A stretch of 41,182 nt of DNA from Candidatus Gastranaerophilales bacterium (GTDB taxonomy: Bacteria > Cyanobacteriota > Vampirovibrionia > Gastranaerophilales > Gastranaerophilaceae), in contig CALVEC010000019.1 of the NCBI GenBank assembly GCA_944326475.1, positions 1-41,182 of the forward strand, read 5' to 3'. Below, piece by piece: positions 40,994 through 41,182 of this stretch. Numbering within the stretch: position 1 is the first letter of the stretch; each line of letters opens with the position of its first letter. Made by a program: the position numbers and the translations under genes. The notes under the pieces were generated by a model. That model did not search any database, was not told the origin of the DNA, and was given only the letters and a program-made list of their open reading frames with translations.

Positions 40994-41182
40994 TTTTCTA
41001 AGTGCTTATTCTTAATAAGTTCTTAATAAAAAGTTTTGAGCAAATGACTTGACTTTTATTGCTACAAGAGCGATTAATGTGTGTGTAATAGTCAATAAGG
41101 AGGTATTAGAAAGGATAAAATAAGATAAATTACATTTAACAGAATATGTATAGGCTGATGGTCCCAGTCCACTGAGTGCATG
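40994..41182. other. Right edge without a recognisable gene
   Basis: An AAGGAGG lies at 41097-41103, but no good start codon follows at the right distance before the window ends. A TTGACT near 41051 could be a -35. A gene may begin beyond the edge. Confidence 0.3.

Noticed and set aside
41097-41182. Start of a gene after an AAGGAGG at the right edge
   Set aside because: No suitable start codon lies 5-10 bases after the site and no frame of useful length fits before the window ends.

Overview
The window is AT-rich and gene-dense, with short intergenic gaps, strong Shine-Dalgarno sites and many intrinsic terminators. The gene mix points to an uncultured anaerobic gut relative of the Cyanobacteria (Gastranaerophilales / Vampirovibrionia, 'Melainabacteria'): LL-diaminopimelate aminotransferase, PPi-dependent phosphofructokinase, class II aldolase, a two-component Tat system, polyferredoxins, and many orphan proteins that I associate with that group. 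This placement is inference, because the window has no rRNA gene or marker tree to confirm it.

Layout. 1-1045: a gene-poor edge with a ParD antitoxin and a frameshifted ParE toxin. 1324-3529: three minus-strand orphan genes. 3732-5725: a tight operon of a TPM-domain membrane protein, a nucleotidyltransferase-like protein and LemA. 5760-7625: an orphan and a CNT nucleoside transporter. 7721-12477: central metabolism (dapL, PPi-PFK, fba) plus a 35-residue basic peptide. 12574-15518: four orphan genes, two of which share head and tail helices but differ by a large central domain. 15545-19596: a PanE-like reductase behind a 1046-residue SF1 helicase with a nuclease-like tail. 19814-22764: the dnaG-rpoD operon. 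22929-24166: an orphan and an L,D-transpeptidase. 24459-24776: a probable stand-alone non-coding RNA with promoter, terminator and many GGA motifs. 24796-30486: a GH38 alpha-mannosidase, a secreted PLD-family protein, lgt and a TPR protein. 30550-33235: an operon of a free ClpX-type zinc finger, a HEAT-like protein, ruvX and yrzB. 33302-34778: orphans and a secreted DUF1893 protein. 34756-39594: one minus-strand run of two Tat-lipoprotein aldo/keto reductases, a NapH-NapG-like fused polyferredoxin, tatA and tatC. 39781-41182: tRNA-Ile(GAT) next to a scrambled partial copy of itself, a palindromic repeat, and a HigBA-type toxin-antitoxin pair.

How it fits together. PPi-PFK and aldolase form a glycolytic pair. 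DapL and the L,D-transpeptidase concern diaminopimelate-containing peptidoglycan. Lgt would lipidate lipoproteins, including the Tat lipoproteins encoded about 8 kb away. The Tat run is the clearest functional unit: the translocase is encoded beside three proteins with twin-arginine motifs, all of them iron-sulfur proteins that would fold before export. The least explained parts are the head/tail protein family at 12574-15518, the GGA-rich RNA, and the Tat redox module.
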